64,000 bases of DNA from Bolinopsis microptera. Lineage: Eukaryota; Ctenophora; Tentaculata; Lobata; Bolinopsidae. Positions 20,934 to 34,592 of the stretch are shown one piece after another; position 1 is the first letter of the stretch; each line of letters opens with the position of its first letter. The position numbers were made by a program, and so were the translations under genes. Location of the stretch: assembly GCF_026151205.1 (NCBI RefSeq), contig NC_087076.1, forward strand, positions 17,595,419 through 17,659,418, in the 5' to 3' direction. Under the pieces are notes generated by a model. That model saw only the letters and a list, made by a program, of their open reading frames with translations, ran no database searches and was not told the origin of the DNA.

Positions 20934-23900
20934 TTACCAATTATACAATTTAAAAACTTCGTCCTTGATCACCTGTCTTTCTGAAATTCTATTTCTGATA
21001 CTGATTCTTTTAAACAAAACCGGACATACAAAACTAACGCAGTTTCGATTATGTGACGCATCAGGATTAGCAACAACACTGGGAACATTCGAACAATCTG
21101 AACAAATCATAAAAACTGACTGTTCCTGAGATTTAAGCAGAGACAGCTGAGATTGGGACAAAACCCCCGCCTTCTGCCGATCCAGATAGCAAACACAAAG
21201 TGTATCAGAAACCTTATCACAGAAAGGACAGTGTTTAGTATGGTAGTAGTGAGATATAGTGTGTTTACCCCGAGTCGTAGCACCAGAGAAGTGTGTCCGC
21301 AGATCACGTGGTAGCTCGTTGTACCACTCCATCACATTAACTCCCATCAAACCAAACACTCGCTGTAAAGGTGGCACTATCGCTTTGGTGATGTAGTAGA
21401 TGGTGTTGATGTGGAGGTTACTGGAGAACAGGATGTCAGCAGGTTCGTGAACTAGTTGGATCAGTGGTAGTCCGGGTGTTCCATAACATATCACATATTG
21501 TACCCGCTCACCAACAAACGGCTCATTTCTTGGGTCAGTCTTTATCCTACGTTTTGCTATCTCCAGTGCGGGTACACATGCGCCTGGTCGATATGAGTCT
21601 TTACCTCGATACTCTTTAGCAAATATATAGTCCTGCACCGAGATCTTGTTCTTTATTATCTTTAGGAACTGATTCTGAACAAATGTTTTGACTGAGCTGA
21701 TGTCACGTGATTTGAACAATATATGAAGGGCTCGTTTCAATGTTTTAACTGAAGCAGGACACCCATCTCGTCTCACAGTTTCAATACCCTTAGCTTCATA
21801 TTCTCCAGGATCATCTACTGTCTCATACTTCATACCTACATACCTCTTCTTAGTTTGTAACACACACGGCTGGTAAACCTTCTCAAATTTCAGCTTAACT
21901 GGTTTAGGGTTCATTCCAGTCACTACATCAGCTATCTGCTGCCCTCTGGTGAAAGCTTCCGCTCGAGAACAACCTTCAAAGAGGATAAAAAGACTGTCAG
22001 TATCTCCATACACCACTCTTCCTCCCCATTTTGGAGTTTTGTTAACCAAATCTATGGCTGTTTCCAACGTCTCCCTTCCCTTAGCGACAATAGAATCGCC
22101 TATTTCAATACAGGGCATTCTACCTGAAAAGTTAGCGGAGGTATACCCATACGTGACATTTGCTATCAGCTTCAGAGCCATCTGCCTTGCATCCAGCATC
22201 TTATACAGTGCTTTATCGTCCTTGTGCTGTTTCATCATCTGTTTGACCATGATCCTAGTTTCCAGTATTTCGTTAAGCATCATTGGGAGCACCCCTCGTC
22301 TCACTGAATCCTCAACAAAAGCAACACCATTTGGAGAAACAAAAATGTGCTCCTGATATTTCATTAAAAGATTCGGAGGAACAGTGAGATGAGTTGCACC
22401 AAATGGAAAGCTTCCGTAGGTTCCAAGATAGTTCACTCTGCCAAGGCATGTGCTAAAACACATGTTGTAAGCAATGATCATGGTCGGGTACAACGACTGA
22501 AAGTCCAGGACCACAACAGGATCGCCATAAAACTTAGACTCCGGTTCCATGACCAGGGGTATAAGCTCTGGGGCAGCCATCATGGCCCGCTGCTCAGGAC
22601 TTGGACTAATACTGATAAACTTACGAGGTTTGGCTAGCCGGGACATCATGGACTCCACCCTGTACTGGGAACCACGGGATAACACATTAAAAAACTCAAT
22701 ACCAAACAGCCTGCCCATTTCAGATGTCCTGACAATTATGTTGAGATCGAGTAACAGCCTCAGGTTACTACGAGTTCTGGTGATAAAATAGTCTGCAAAA
22801 TTAAAATAAAATTTCGGGTCTTGGTAGAATGAGTCAAGGGTAGCCATAGGAAGTTTAGGAATTCTTTCGTGAAGCACATGATAAGCAATGCTCTCAAAGG
22901 AGTAGTTAGTCAAGTTAACTTCAGTTCTCATAAGCCGCCATAAGTTTAAGATGACCCTTCCAGCCAGTTGTATTTCGTTAGAAACTGTAACCCACCAGTT
23001 AGAGGGGCCCTCTTCTGATCCCTCTTCTTTAACATCCTTTGTTTCTTCAGGAAATCGAGAAATGTTGGCTTGGAAATTCAAACCGATGACGTTTGCTCTT
23101 TCAATCAGGTAACCGAGAGAAGATGTTTTGATTTCGTATCCAACAAGAATGTCAGGATCGTACTCGTGAACAATCTTAAATATTTCTTCAAATACCTCAC
23201 TTTCACTGTCCACAAAGTTAGTGTAAGGAGGGACACATTTTGGTTTACATGGAGGAGTAACTGTTATAGAGCCTTCTGTAATACCATCCTTACTATCGTT
23301 ATAAAGAGCGTAAAATACTGATATAACAGGATCATATCTAGGATCAGACTTCTTGTCTCCGATAGAGCTAGCGAATGTTTCGATGCTCATAACAGTGAGA
23401 TGTTGAACTATGTGAGATCTGGTGCTGTCTCCCATTGGTACAGTCATGGCAAACTTAAAGGAGTCGTTGTTGGATAAATGGGATATCTGAGAGTTCATGG
23501 CCAGAGTCGGACTTATTGGTGGCTTTAAAGAATCGTTCCTAGGAGAAAACTTAACTTTCTTTTTAAACCGAGAGATAGGATTTTTAGGGGCAATGGGTGT
23601 TATAAACTTGTCTGGGAGGCTAGAAAATTTCGCTTTTGAGTTGATAGGCGTAGAACAGGCTCCAGAAGGAAGCGATTCAGTTTCATCTTTGCTTTTCAGA
23701 TTCTCGGGAGAGAGTAGATAATCAGATTCACCAGAAGGGTATTTAACTTTGCTTTGTTCTGACACAGAAGATGAGGTGGTTTGCGATTCATTCAAAGATA
23801 TTTTAGATTTCTTCTTTTTCATCAGCCATAATCTAGCATCTGACAGTTTTGGTGGGTTAAAACTGTACTTCTTAGATACCAAGCTAACTTCAGATTTTAT

Positions 23901-26900
23901 ATACTTTTCCTCCATGACTCCTTCCCAACTCTCAAGCCCTAATATGCCCAAATCATTTTCACATTCCGGGTAGAACATCTGGTCAGGAAGCGTATCCAAG
24001 TGTTTCAAATTAATGTGCTTGGCACCAATCCTAATGGCATCGGGCACATCTTTCAATGAACTGTAATACGGCTGAATTGCAGAAATATTAGAATTTTCAC
24101 GAGGTTGCTGAATGTATTTCTGACAATCTAGAAATGATGGTGGACTGATCTTATATCTCAAGTTCTGAACTTCAGGCTCACGAACAATTCCAGTATTTTC
24201 ATCGACTTGATATTGACTAAAGAACATGGATGTGTCAAACTCGATGTTTCTTGGTGTCGACAGCAGGGAGTTGTTTTCAACTTCTGATCCAGACAAGACT
24301 ATTGGACTTGTGACAGAGATCTTGGAGTCGTTTGGAGAGGTTGATCGATGAGCTGGACTAGCCTCAGAGACATGGGATATTTCAGGAGAACTTGATAGAA
24401 TTACTGGACTGGCTACAGAGATCTTTGAGAGATCGGGGGAGCCTGTTTGAAAAGGAGGTCTAGTTGAACCAGATGAGCTACAATCATGTTTTGGTGATTG
24501 TTGGATTATGTCAGTAGAAGAATCATTGGATAAGTATTTTTCATGATTGACAGAATCGAATAAGGAAATTGAGGATTTGTTAGAAGCATTGCTTACATTC
24601 CTTTTCCTCGATAAGCCAGGTGACTTGGGACTATAACTAAAACTATCTTTTGAAAATTCAAAAGAAATGCTAGCCTTGCTTGTAAGGTTTGTTTCACAGC
24701 TGGGATTGGCAGATGTTGGTGGCGTTTCAGAAAACTTGTCATCAGCAACAAGATTAGAAGCAAAAGCTTTGTCAGGAACTTTGTCAGAAACTCTGTCGGG
24801 AACTTTGTCAGGAACTTTGTCAGGAGTTTTGTCAGAAACTTTGTAAGGAGCCTTGTCAGGAGCCTTTTCGGGACTTATTTTCTGGCTATCTGAGTCGTCT
24901 TCATGTTCATCTTGAGAACACTCACTCTCAGTGAGCCACATCAGAACTTTGTTATCAACATTCTGTTGCTCTTGTTCTATTATCTTCATTTCTCGGCTAA
25001 TCGAATGATCATTTTCACCAGAAGGATCTTTGTGCGATTTTTTCTTCTTAGGACTCTCAGAACCTAAAGATCCTAAAACAGTGTCTTCTGGTTCCGTATT
25101 GAAACTATCAATGGACAGCTGGTCGCTATCAAGTCTTTCCAGTTCCATTCTTCCGAGTGCTTTCAGTATTTTAGTTTTAGGAGAATCTGATGAAGGTGAA
25201 AACAACTTTTTAGGTATAACAACATCGTCATTAAATGGCTGATTTTGTCCTGGGTTATCTTTTGTCGGAGTTTTAGGCAGATTATTTTTTTCTTTAGAAC
25301 GAGCAGCCGAGATTTTCTTTTTCTTCTTTCTCCTTGACAGAGACAGCCGTGTTTCAACGGATTTATTAGATCCTGGTGAAACTATTCTGAGGCCTTTGTA
25401 CCTTTTCTCTTGGGTTGTTTTAGGAGAATTCTTCAAGTCATTAAATTGGGATAGACTGAAATCTATGTCGGGAGAGTTTTGGGAAAAATCTAATTTCGTC
25501 ACAAGCTTAGGAGAATTTCTTGCAGAGCTTACATTATTTTTAACTGTTGGGGATCTTTGAGTTAGATTAATGAAATCAGAAATCTTACTACTCTTTTTGG
25601 AGGAAGGTACGTCTTTAACGGAAGCTAAAGAACAACGATCAGCAGGATTTTCATTATCTTCAGGAGACTTTTTAGAGCAAGAGGCCGCTTCTTTACCATC
25701 TGGTTGGAGTCTCGCAATGGCATCAGCAGGGATCGTCTTCTTTTTTATACTAAGATTCAATTTACTTTTGTTGGGCTTTCTTGAAGATCCTGAATCTCTA
25801 GTACAAATCTTCTGCGGCTGCTCTTTTAAAAGATTTTCTTCGACACGACGAGAATTTCTCAGGACCCTATTGAATGATCCTACACTAGTGTGGCTGCTTG
25901 ATGACGTGGCGAATGCAGGCCTTCCCCCTAACCTCTTCCTTTTTCGAGTTGTCTCCTTACTGGGCTCAACTTCATTGTTCCCGTCTAATTGTTGAAGTTG
26001 ACTGGCAGTGATTTCATCAAAATAATCCTCATCAGAGTCAGTGCATTGCACGGCAGTGTGTGCTGTGTTAGAGTTCTCAACATTCAGATTATCTGGAGCT
26101 GTGTCATAAAACACCCTTTGGGACATCATAATAGACATTTCATTTTCGTCTTCACTGGACTCATTTTCTTCTTCTTTACAAAAGATGCTAAGGTTACCCT
26201 GACTCAACGGATTTGACCTCTGAGATGACGGTTTGCTGGGTGTAGAATCTGAACGTTGGGAGGCAATGAAATCTAACTGTGAACTTGACTGAGAAGCATT
26301 TAGATCCAACAGAAAGTCAACGACATCTGAGTCATATTTCTGTGAAGAAGGAGACAAACAGGAAGCGTTTTGGATGATGTTACCAAGTTTATCTTCCCAT
26401 CTTTTTGTCTGGGGTAAGCTGGCTTTACGTCGGGGAGGGGTTTCTGTTACGTTGGAGGGGGTGAAGTTGCCAGCTTGGTGACGGCGCTGTCGTTCTTCCT
26501 CACAAATCGCTCTGGAAAGTGAATCATGTGTGACCAGGATGATAATATTGTGTAATATAGCTTCGAAAGGTATGTCAAAACTCTCAATGCTTTTCAGATT
26601 TCTCAGGAATGTTTAATGTTAGGAAGTACACGAAACTTACTTTAGTCCAGGGTTACAATTGACATCGATAAAGTTGATATTAAGGATGCAGTCTGCTGTT
26701 GTATCAAGTTCTAGACTACTGGAACATTTCTTCACTGCTAGTTCTGGGTTCACCATGTGTTTTTGTGGTATCGTGTTTACATCTATGTCCTGTCAAGAGA
26801 GACTATCAGTATTAACTTACACATATCAGTACTAACTTACATAACTAAGATACCTTGGGAAACAATGAAGTAGGAAGGTATCTTACTACATGTACAATAT

Positions 26901-28403
26901 GAGATAGTAAGAAGGTATCTTACTACAGTATGAGATAGTTTGTAGGGGAATGTAGACGTGTCCAAATAGTTAAGATAATAATAATAATACTTACATGTTG
27001 GAGATAACTTGTGTCTTCACCAACAGTTAACTTGTTATATTGATCTTCCTTTACCCTGAAGTACAAGGCAGTAGAGACTAATACCCCTTATAGTGGTAAT
27101 GATAAGATATAACTATATAACCCACAGTGTTGTGGGTCGTATCTTATCTCTTAATAGGGGTGTTTAGGGGTGTCCTTAAGTAAAGTAAAGGGCGAATGTT
27201 TGGAAAACTGCCGAGAAAGGTTTCAATACGGATGGATAGGGTTTGTAAGATCACACACCTGAAAAACACTCTCTTGAAGTAGATGAGATTCATACCATGT
27301 ATGTTGTAGTCAGTGAGGAACTGAAGAGAGTACGGAAAATGGGCTTCGTGTGGCTGAACCAACTTTCCTCTGAAAGATAACCGGATTCAGCTTCAACAAA
27401 TTCCGAAGTCTGATTGTTTTATGGCACAGTTACACCAAACTGACCATACTTAAATGAAATACAGCTTTATTTATAATAATAGCAGTTTAAATTAAAATCG
27501 AGCTTTTCTCAATATTCGTTAGAGAAGAGCTAAGCAGTCTACCGAGGGAGTCTACCGAGGGAGTCTACTAAGAAAGACTATCAGGTCCATAAATAATGCT
27601 AGAACACATTTAAATCTATTATTTGTATTTTTGCAATGTTACCTGAGCGATCCTTGTAGTAGCAGCTGAGCAGTTCGTTTTACGTATCTCGGCTGATAGA
27701 AGTATATTTTCAGAAACTTTACCTCCTCTTCGTGGAACCCGTAGAATGGAATTCCAGATATTTGGACGATGTTGTGGACGAACTGGCCGTTTGACGAACC
27801 ATAACTTCTGTTTAGGGAGCTTTCTAACTCAGTGAAAATCTCCTGAGCCACAACTGCTGTAATTAGTTTGCATTCTTAAAACTGCGAAAGAAAGCGCTGG
27901 CGTTTATTGAGTGAAAGTCATAGCATAACAATTAATAAATTGTTCCAATCTTCTTCAGAACAGAGTTACTAACCTCCTCCTCCAGGAATTTCGTGAACAG
28001 GAATACAGAGATAAGGATATACTCGGTGTATGTGTATACATGCTTTCTGACCTATCTGGGTAGCTCCATACACTCTTAGTACTGGTACCTGGACAAAATT
28101 ACAAGCTCACACCAACCAATCAACCATTAAAATATTAAAACTCCATCATTCTCGGCTCCCTAGCTGTTGCTCGGCTACAGTACAGATTACAGAACACGTA
28201 AATAACTGAAAGTCAAAAAGTCTCATGGCATAGGTTCTTAGGTTGCTAACGTGACGAGTAAGAAAGTACACACTGTTTTGAACATTTACCCTTCTGATAG
28301 GGAGCCCAGATAAGGGGCAAGTCACGTGATCTAATTGAGGGATAGGCGCTGTTAGATAATCGTCCACTGAAACACATCTCTGTACATATACACACTCATC
28401 CAT
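20934..28403 (-). CDS. REV3L: DNA polymerase zeta catalytic subunit REV3
   Basis: REV3 is the family B polymerase of Pol zeta and extends primers past DNA lesions. Seven minus-strand exons join in phase: 28290-28403, 27974-28088, 27643-27856, 27259-27369, 26995-27055, 26641-26789 and 20934-26511, for about 2,113 residues. The N-terminal domain shows RVYGATQIGQKACIHIH, SGIPFYGFHEEE and DYNIHGMNLIYF. A long Ser-rich disordered middle follows, including PDKVPDKVPDRV-type repeats (about 24760-24870). Near residue 1043, NLRYKISPPSFLD resembles a REV7-binding site. The catalytic part has DPDILVGYEI, motif A DFQSLYPTMI (about residue 1590), LIANVTYGY (about 1703) and motif C YGDTDSLF (about 1756). 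The C-terminus holds two Cys clusters, CPFCDKV...C and CSDC...CVSFVCPVLFKR, that bind zinc and an Fe-S cluster in the family. The start MDECVYVQRCVSVDDYL is inferred. Human REV3L is longer (about 3,130); the difference lies in the disordered region. Confidence 0.95.
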
Positions 28404-29044
28404 TGATTGTGATACCCGGCCCTCTTTGTACTTCTTCAACACCCATGCTACAATATTTATTATCAATATCATGTTAAAATTAGTGTAGTTATGAAAATGA
28501 GATGTTCTTTATTCTTGGTATAATGCGTTTTACTAAGTAAGAAACTAGTATGGAATTGTGGTTAAACAAATGCATATAATATCTACCAGGTGAGCATTGG
28601 AAATAAAACAATTGCAATTTTCTGAATCGGATAAGGGGTTCAAATCGCAAAGAATTCAACGGTACTGCACTGTCAAACCCATTTTACAGTTAAAGCTGTA
28701 ATAATTATTACATTATTCGGATTATCCACGCATATAAATAATATATACATATAAAATATATAGGGATATTTAGTATTCACCACACCATGACGTGATCAAA
28801 CACAATTGTAGGTCGTTCCTTTAAAAACTAAATTGAAATCGTCCCGACTTAGCAGATTTATTGCAAAGAGCTGACAGATCTACTAATTTGTCTTTTTGCC
28901 ACAAGGTCTGAAGAGCGTTAAACAGGACATCATCAATATCCAATCTGAGTCCAGTTCACTTTCACTCTTTTTAATTCTGTACAAATTGAGTAACTTCACA
29001 TTTAACAAGCAGTTGAGATAAACAAAACCGTTAGCTGCTGTCCC

Positions 29045-31798
29045 TCAGTATTTGCCAATCTTCTCGGGCACTCCCATGTCCCCACTGGCCACGGCTTTGC
29101 GTTTGTTTATCATCTGGTTTATCCTCTGCATCTCACGATCCAGCTTTTGTTTCTCATCCACTGGTTTTTGTCTCTTCGTTTTCCTGCATAAAATGAATTA
29201 TGAAACCATTATGAAACCGTTAATAGATATAACGATGTGACCCGGCCCAGGTTACAGGTAAGAGTATTAATATAATAAACTGATTCCCACTGATTATTGA
29301 AAATATTATGTCAACGCAGTACTAGTAGTCATCTGTACTAACCTTCCGTCGCTCATTTTTATGCCGAATTGGAAGGCAGCTTTTGGCATAGCTTCCCTCT
29401 TTTCCATGTAGGCATTATACTTGTCCTCATCCTCGAAGTCCCACCGAGTTAAAGGACCTTTCTTGTTTCCCTGCAAATGGTTACGATCACAATCAAAATT
29501 TAAAAGTGAGTCTTGTTGAATTAAAATCTTAAAATTATTAGCTGATTTATGGGTTAATATATTAAAGCCCATACATGCATATGGGCTTTGAAATATTAAT
29601 TTTGAATCGCATTAGGAACAAAATTAAAATAGGAAACTAGGCCATACCATGTCCATCTTAGTATAGTCTGCATCTTCATCAGAATCATACGCAGCCCCTG
29701 ACTCCTCCATTGCACCAGGATAGCACTCCATGTAACTGTCTTCTGGTTGTTGAGCATCAAGTCTCATACGGCGAGCATCAGTGGACCTCTTTTGTGCTGC
29801 TGCTTGCGCTTTTGCTTCTGTCTCCTGCCTGCTCTTCTCTGTTACCTCATTGAAGTAAGTCATCGGTTTTTGGTCCATTTTCTTGCCAGGGTTTTTCAGT
29901 CCAGGTGGCACATACTCTCCCAATCCTCCAAATATGTCATCTTCTGTTGCTGCTGCGGGTCCCGTGGGGGCTTTTGTTTCGAACTTCCTCTTCTCTTTCT
30001 TCTTGAACTTCTGTTTACCATATCTGTTACCTTGACGCAAGTACGATAGAATTTGGGTCAGTTTGTTGATAACAATGTCGTTATTAGTTAGTGTTCTCTT
30101 CTCTATGCTGGCTTTGGCCTCAGCTTTGCTTCTGATTAGAGTGGTAGGTATGTCTGTCTCCGCGTACTCATCATCAAGTTCCACCTGATAAGCCATTCTG
30201 TTTTGTGCAAATAGCTCGTTTCTCTCTGGGTGCTTGTGAACGAAAACTGCACGATATATTGATTGACCCATTTTTGTCTTAAACTTAATTCCTTCCTCTG
30301 CTTTTTTTGGCTCTTCTGTTTTTGCAGTTTCACTTTTTAGAGTTTTAGCCTCTGTGTGATCAGTTCGTGTGATTTCTTCTCGCATTTTCTGAAGGAGAGC
30401 AAAGTCTAGACCTTTAACAAGATGGGTATGTTCCATATCTCCTCCCAAGAATTTGGATTCTTGAATGGTCTGCTTCCTCCTGTCGGCCACTGAAGCAATA
30501 CTTGACCCAGCAGGTGCATACTGGTTAGCCTGACTGGCTTCACTGGCAATTTCAAAACTCTTCTGCTCTTGTCTCTCTCACCAGCACGGTCCCGATAGAG
30601 TTCAGCCAGTTCCTTCTGCCTGGCTTCAGTTGTCTTTTTGTACTCTAAGTACTCACCTTTCTTTTTCTGAAAAAAAGTGATGAGTATTTAAAGTGGTTCA
30701 GACTATAAATAGTACGAGAAATAAAAGGTTGTCTGTGAGCTCAAATAAGACAGGTGGCATACTGTAAAATCACAATCTGGAACACGTTCCATATATAATA
30801 TGTATATATATATACATATTTCAATAATTTAAAAAATGCTATTATATATAATAGCATTTTTTAAATTATTGAAAACTTCCTATGGCTTAGTAAATTGACA
30901 CATGAACTGTTAACAAAATGTTAGTGTGACTTTCAAAAAGCATTGTTATAAAACTGCATATTAACTCTTACTTTCTTTTCTTTTAATCTCCTTTCCCGCT
31001 CTTTCAATTTTTCTTTTTCAACATTCGCTATAGTCACTTGTGGTTTAACTTTGGCTTGCTTAGGAGCTGGGGTCATCAGCATTTTCCGAAAGTCTGCATT
31101 CGTTAAGTTTGCCCTGCAAAAATTGTTCTTAGTTACTTCAAAATTTAACTTTAAGGCATATTTGTTGTCAATAAATAAATTATGAATGCAGATAAATTTT
31201 GTACTACAATCATGTATTACAATCTGGGGATCATCGCCAATTGCCATATTATGTGTATTTGGAATTTTATCAAAGTGATAAAAAGGGCGTAATTTACAAA
31301 ACGTTTGAAATTGACACCACTATTTCATGAATGAAATGAAATAAAAAATAAAGTTGTTAGACATGATTAATTCTTAGCTATTTTAAACAGGAGTATGTTC
31401 AATAAAGAACTCACGTGGTGACCAGATTGTCTTGTTCAGCATCATCAGCATCGCCCAAATGTGCAGGAGCAACAGGGTTTGAGAATGGTTGATCAGTGCC
31501 TGAAGAGGTTTGTAAATTTAAATTAACTTTCTAGAAGAGCAACTTTATAATTATATTTGCAAATAACGCACTTATCCAAAGATACACAGTAAGCACAATG
31601 TATTCTAATATAATTACCAGAAGGGTTCTAAGGGATTGTACAATGTATAAATGAAAATATCAAGCTAGATATGCATTGGGGAGAGTAGTAGTAGAGGGAC
31701 TAGGTACAGTTAAAGTTAACCCAGTATCTACCTACATCAAAGAGAATCAGCAAGGTATGAGAAATTTCATTCAACTTACTTTCCGCAACAGGAGGCAT
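29045..31798 (-). CDS. IK: IK/RED spliceosomal protein (one frameshift)
   Basis: RED (IK) is a spliceosome B-complex protein that works with SMU1. Minus-strand exons: 31780-31798, 31415-31499, 30972-31113, 29648-30666, 29343-29470 and 29045-29183. Conserved landmarks in order are PFSNPVAP, NADFRKMLMTP, EYLEYKKTTEARQKELAELYRDRA, IQESKFLGGDMEHTHLVKGL, DDEYAETDIPTTLIRSKAEA, LTNNDIVINKLTQILSYLRQ, SYMECYP, DADYTKMDMGNKKGPLTRWDF, PKAAFQFGIKMSDGR and the terminal KIGKY. One base is missing, or two are extra, around 30565-30580 (in GTCTCTCTCA on the plus strand). The frame before it reads YRDRAGER and the frame after it SFEIASEASQANQ. Length would be about 510 residues, close to the family. The RERE-type Arg/Glu repeat block of vertebrate RED is absent. 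Confidence 0.93.
30820..30873. repeat. Perfect 54-bp palindrome
   Basis: The 27 bases beginning TTCAATAATTTAAAAAATGC are followed directly, with no spacer, by their exact reverse complement. It lies in the IK intron between 30667 and 30971. Such a sequence can extrude as a cruciform or form a hairpin in the pre-mRNA. Confidence 0.95.
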
Positions 31799-32543
31799 GT
31801 CTATTCTTGTCGTTTTAGCCCTAGACCTAAATCTGTGGTTTAATTAGGTTAAAACTAATGTAGTGGTTGATGATAAAAAACAAATTTGAACATGAGCTTA
31901 ACCAAACTGTACTGAGAAAAATCCTAAATAATAAAAATGAGTGCACAAGTATCAAACTTTTCTACAAAATTTACTAAAAAGAGAATTAGTACACAAAAAG
32001 GTTGAAATCAACAAAAAACGCCATTTGTCTTTTCTAGCTTTGATAAGACTTTTGATAGTTTGTGGAAAAAGATCCCATGAAAAATTGGTCTGATTATGGA
32101 GTGTCTAGAAGTATGTGAACAGCTTCCTATTCAACAGAAAACTTTGTCTTATTTTCAACAACTTCACTGGGTTCACCAGAGCACGTTGAGAGAATTCGGT
32201 TTGCCAGAATTGTCTCCAATTCTTTTAAATTTAGTAAAACAAAATTTTTTAGTAAAACAAAATTTAAATTTTATTGCCATTACAATGAATAATGATATCA
32301 TAATAAATATAAGTAGACATCCGATAATAAACTTGTTACATCCAGTACAACCCAAGATGTCAGCCGACGCGACTTACAAAAAAATTCTACATACATAACC
32401 TTGCACAGGGTCTCAATATATCAACCCAGATATATAGGGGTTTTTAAGTTAACAGATATTGGACCTTGAAGAGTCAGTGGTGAAACAACACATCATTGTC
32501 TTTGCAACCTGCAAATGTCATGTGATGCTATCTATTTATCATA
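31799..32543. other. Upstream region of IK with a decayed RT fragment
   Basis: No intact gene. Around 32030-32160 the plus strand reads FDKTFDSLWKKIP, a stop, then KIGLIMECLE, which resembles the AFDxLxHxxLLxKL segment of LINE-type reverse transcriptases and is probably an old relic. Direct repeats of AGTAAAACAAAATTT lie at about 32230-32270. Confidence 0.4.
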
Positions 32544-34592
32544 GGGGGGGGGGGGTGTCATGTCCGTCTATGTCCGCCTATGTCCTGTCCTTTTTGGATT
32601 CTATGAGACAACGGACGTGTTTTTTGGGACATCGGCGGACACGGACGGACATTGGCGGACTCGGACGGACATTGGCGGACTCGGACGGACATTGGCGGAC
32701 TCGGACGGACATTGGCGGACCCGGACGGACATTGGCGGACCCGGACGGACATTGGCGGACTTGGATGGACATTGGTGGACATTGGTGGACATTGGTGGAC
32801 ATTAGCGGACATTGGTGGACATTAGCGGACAAACATTTTGAGGACTGAAGAGTACTGAAGAGTACTGAGGAGGATGGCTGAGAAGGATGGCTGAGGAGGA
32901 TGGCTGAGGAGGATGACTGAGGAGGATGACTGAGAGGGAGGAGAAGGATCAGGAAGACCCAGGAGGAGGAGGACCCAGAAGGAGGACCTAGGAGGAGGAG
33001 GAGGAGAACTGAGGAGGATGACTCAGGAGGAGGAGGACTGAGGAGTGAGGAGGACTGAGAAGGAGGAGGACTGAGGAGGATGGCTGAGGAGGATGACTGA
33101 GGAGGATGACTGAGAGGGAGGAGGAGGAGGAAGAGGAGGAAGAGGACTGAGGAGGAGGAGGACCCAGGAGGAGGAGGACCCAGGAGGAGGAGGACCCAGG
33201 AGGAGGACCCAGGAAAAGGCCCCAGGAGGAGGAGGAGGACTGGGGAGGAGGAGAACTGTTGAGGACTAATGAGGAGGACTGAGGACGAGGAGGAGGAGTA
33301 GGAGGAGGACTGAGGAGGGGAGGAGGAAGAGGACTGGGGAGGATCAGGAAGACCCAGGAGGACCCAGGAGGAGGAGGAGGAGGAGGACCCAGGAGGAGGA
33401 GGAGGACTGAGGAGGACTGAGGAGGAGGACTGACGATGACTGAGAAGGAGGAGGACTGAGGAGGATGGCTGACGAGGATGGCTTGGGAGGATGGCTGAGG
33501 AGGATGACTGAGGAGGATGACTGAGAGGGAGGAGGAGGAGGACTCAGGAGGAGGACTCAGAAGGAAGAGGAGGAGGACTCAGGAGGAGGACTCAGGAGGA
33601 GGACTTAGGAGAAATGAGAAGGAGGACTGAGGAGAACTGAGGAGGAGGAGGAGGAGGAGGAGGACTGAATAGGAGGAGGAGAAGGAGGGGGACTGGGAGA
33701 GGACTGGGGAGGAGGAGGACTGATGAGAAGGATTAGGAAGAGGACCCAGGAGGATGAGGACTGAGGACCGAGGAGGAAGAGGAGGAGGATGAAGAGGAGG
33801 AGGAGGACCCAGGAGGAGGAGGACTGAGGAGGAGGACTGAGGAAGACTGAGGAGGATGGCTGAGGAGGATGACTGAGAGGGAAGAGGAGGAGGACTCAGG
33901 AGGAGGAGGACTGAGGAGGACTGAGAAGGAGGAGGAGGAGGAGGAGGACTGAATAGGAGGAGGAGGAGGGGGACTGGGGGAGGACTGAGGTCTGAGGAGG
34001 AGGATGGAGGACTGAGGAGAAGGATGAGGAGGAGGACTGAGGAGGACTGAGGACTGAGGAGGAAGAGGAGGAGGATGAAGAGGAGGAGGAGGACCCAGGA
34101 GGAGGACTCAGGAGGAGGAGGACTGGGGAGGAGAAGGACTGTTGAGGACTGATGAGGAGGACTGAGGACGAGGAGGAGGAGTAGGAGGAGGACTGAGGAG
34201 GGGAGGAGGAAGAGGACTGAGGAAGATCAGGAAGACCCAGGGGGAGGAGGAGGAAGAGTAGGAGGAGGAAGCATCTAAATGTTATTTCCATTTTTGTCCG
34301 TTTTTGTCCATTTTTGTCCGTTTTTGTCCGCTCTATTTTTTGTTCGTTTTGAAAATATAGGGTACCGAACGGACAAAAAACATGATCCCCCCTATAACAG
34401 CATAAATTGAACATTTTATTTAGCAATTAAGGTGTCCATTAATGTCCGCCTATGTCCGCCTATGTCCGTCTATGTCCGCCTATGTCCGTCTATGTCCGCC
34501 TATGTCCGCCTATGTCCGCCTATGTCCGCCTATGTCCTGTCCTTTTTGGATTCTATGAGACAAGCGGACATAGACGGACGTGACACCCCCCC
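32544..34592. mobile_element. G-run TIR transposon, copy 2
   Basis: The left terminus is 12 G followed by TGTCATGTCCGTCTATGTCC; the right terminus is its inverse, ending GACGTGACACCCCCCC. The flanking 6-bp duplication is ATCATA (32538-32543 and 34593-34598). CCTTTTTGGATTCTATGAGA occurs near both ends in direct orientation. Next to the left end lies an array of GGACATTGGCGGACTCGGAC-like 20-bp units; next to the right end lies an array of TATGTCCGCC decamers. The middle is a GGA-rich minisatellite (about 32840-34270). It encodes no protein; the long open frames are repeat artefacts. Confidence 0.85.
32840..34270. repeat. GGA-rich polypurine minisatellite of copy 2
   Basis: Irregular units such as GGAGGACTGAGGAGGATGGC and GGAGGACCCAGGAGGA fill 1.4 kb, with nearly all purines on the plus strand. 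GGA repeats are known to form G-quadruplex-type structures. The antisense Ser/Pro-rich open frames have no other sign of coding. Confidence 0.9.

Noticed and set aside
32459-32848. Open frames with repeated GHWRTRTDIGG or VRQCPS units
   Set aside because: They come from the 20-bp transposon-end repeat and occur in several frames at once.
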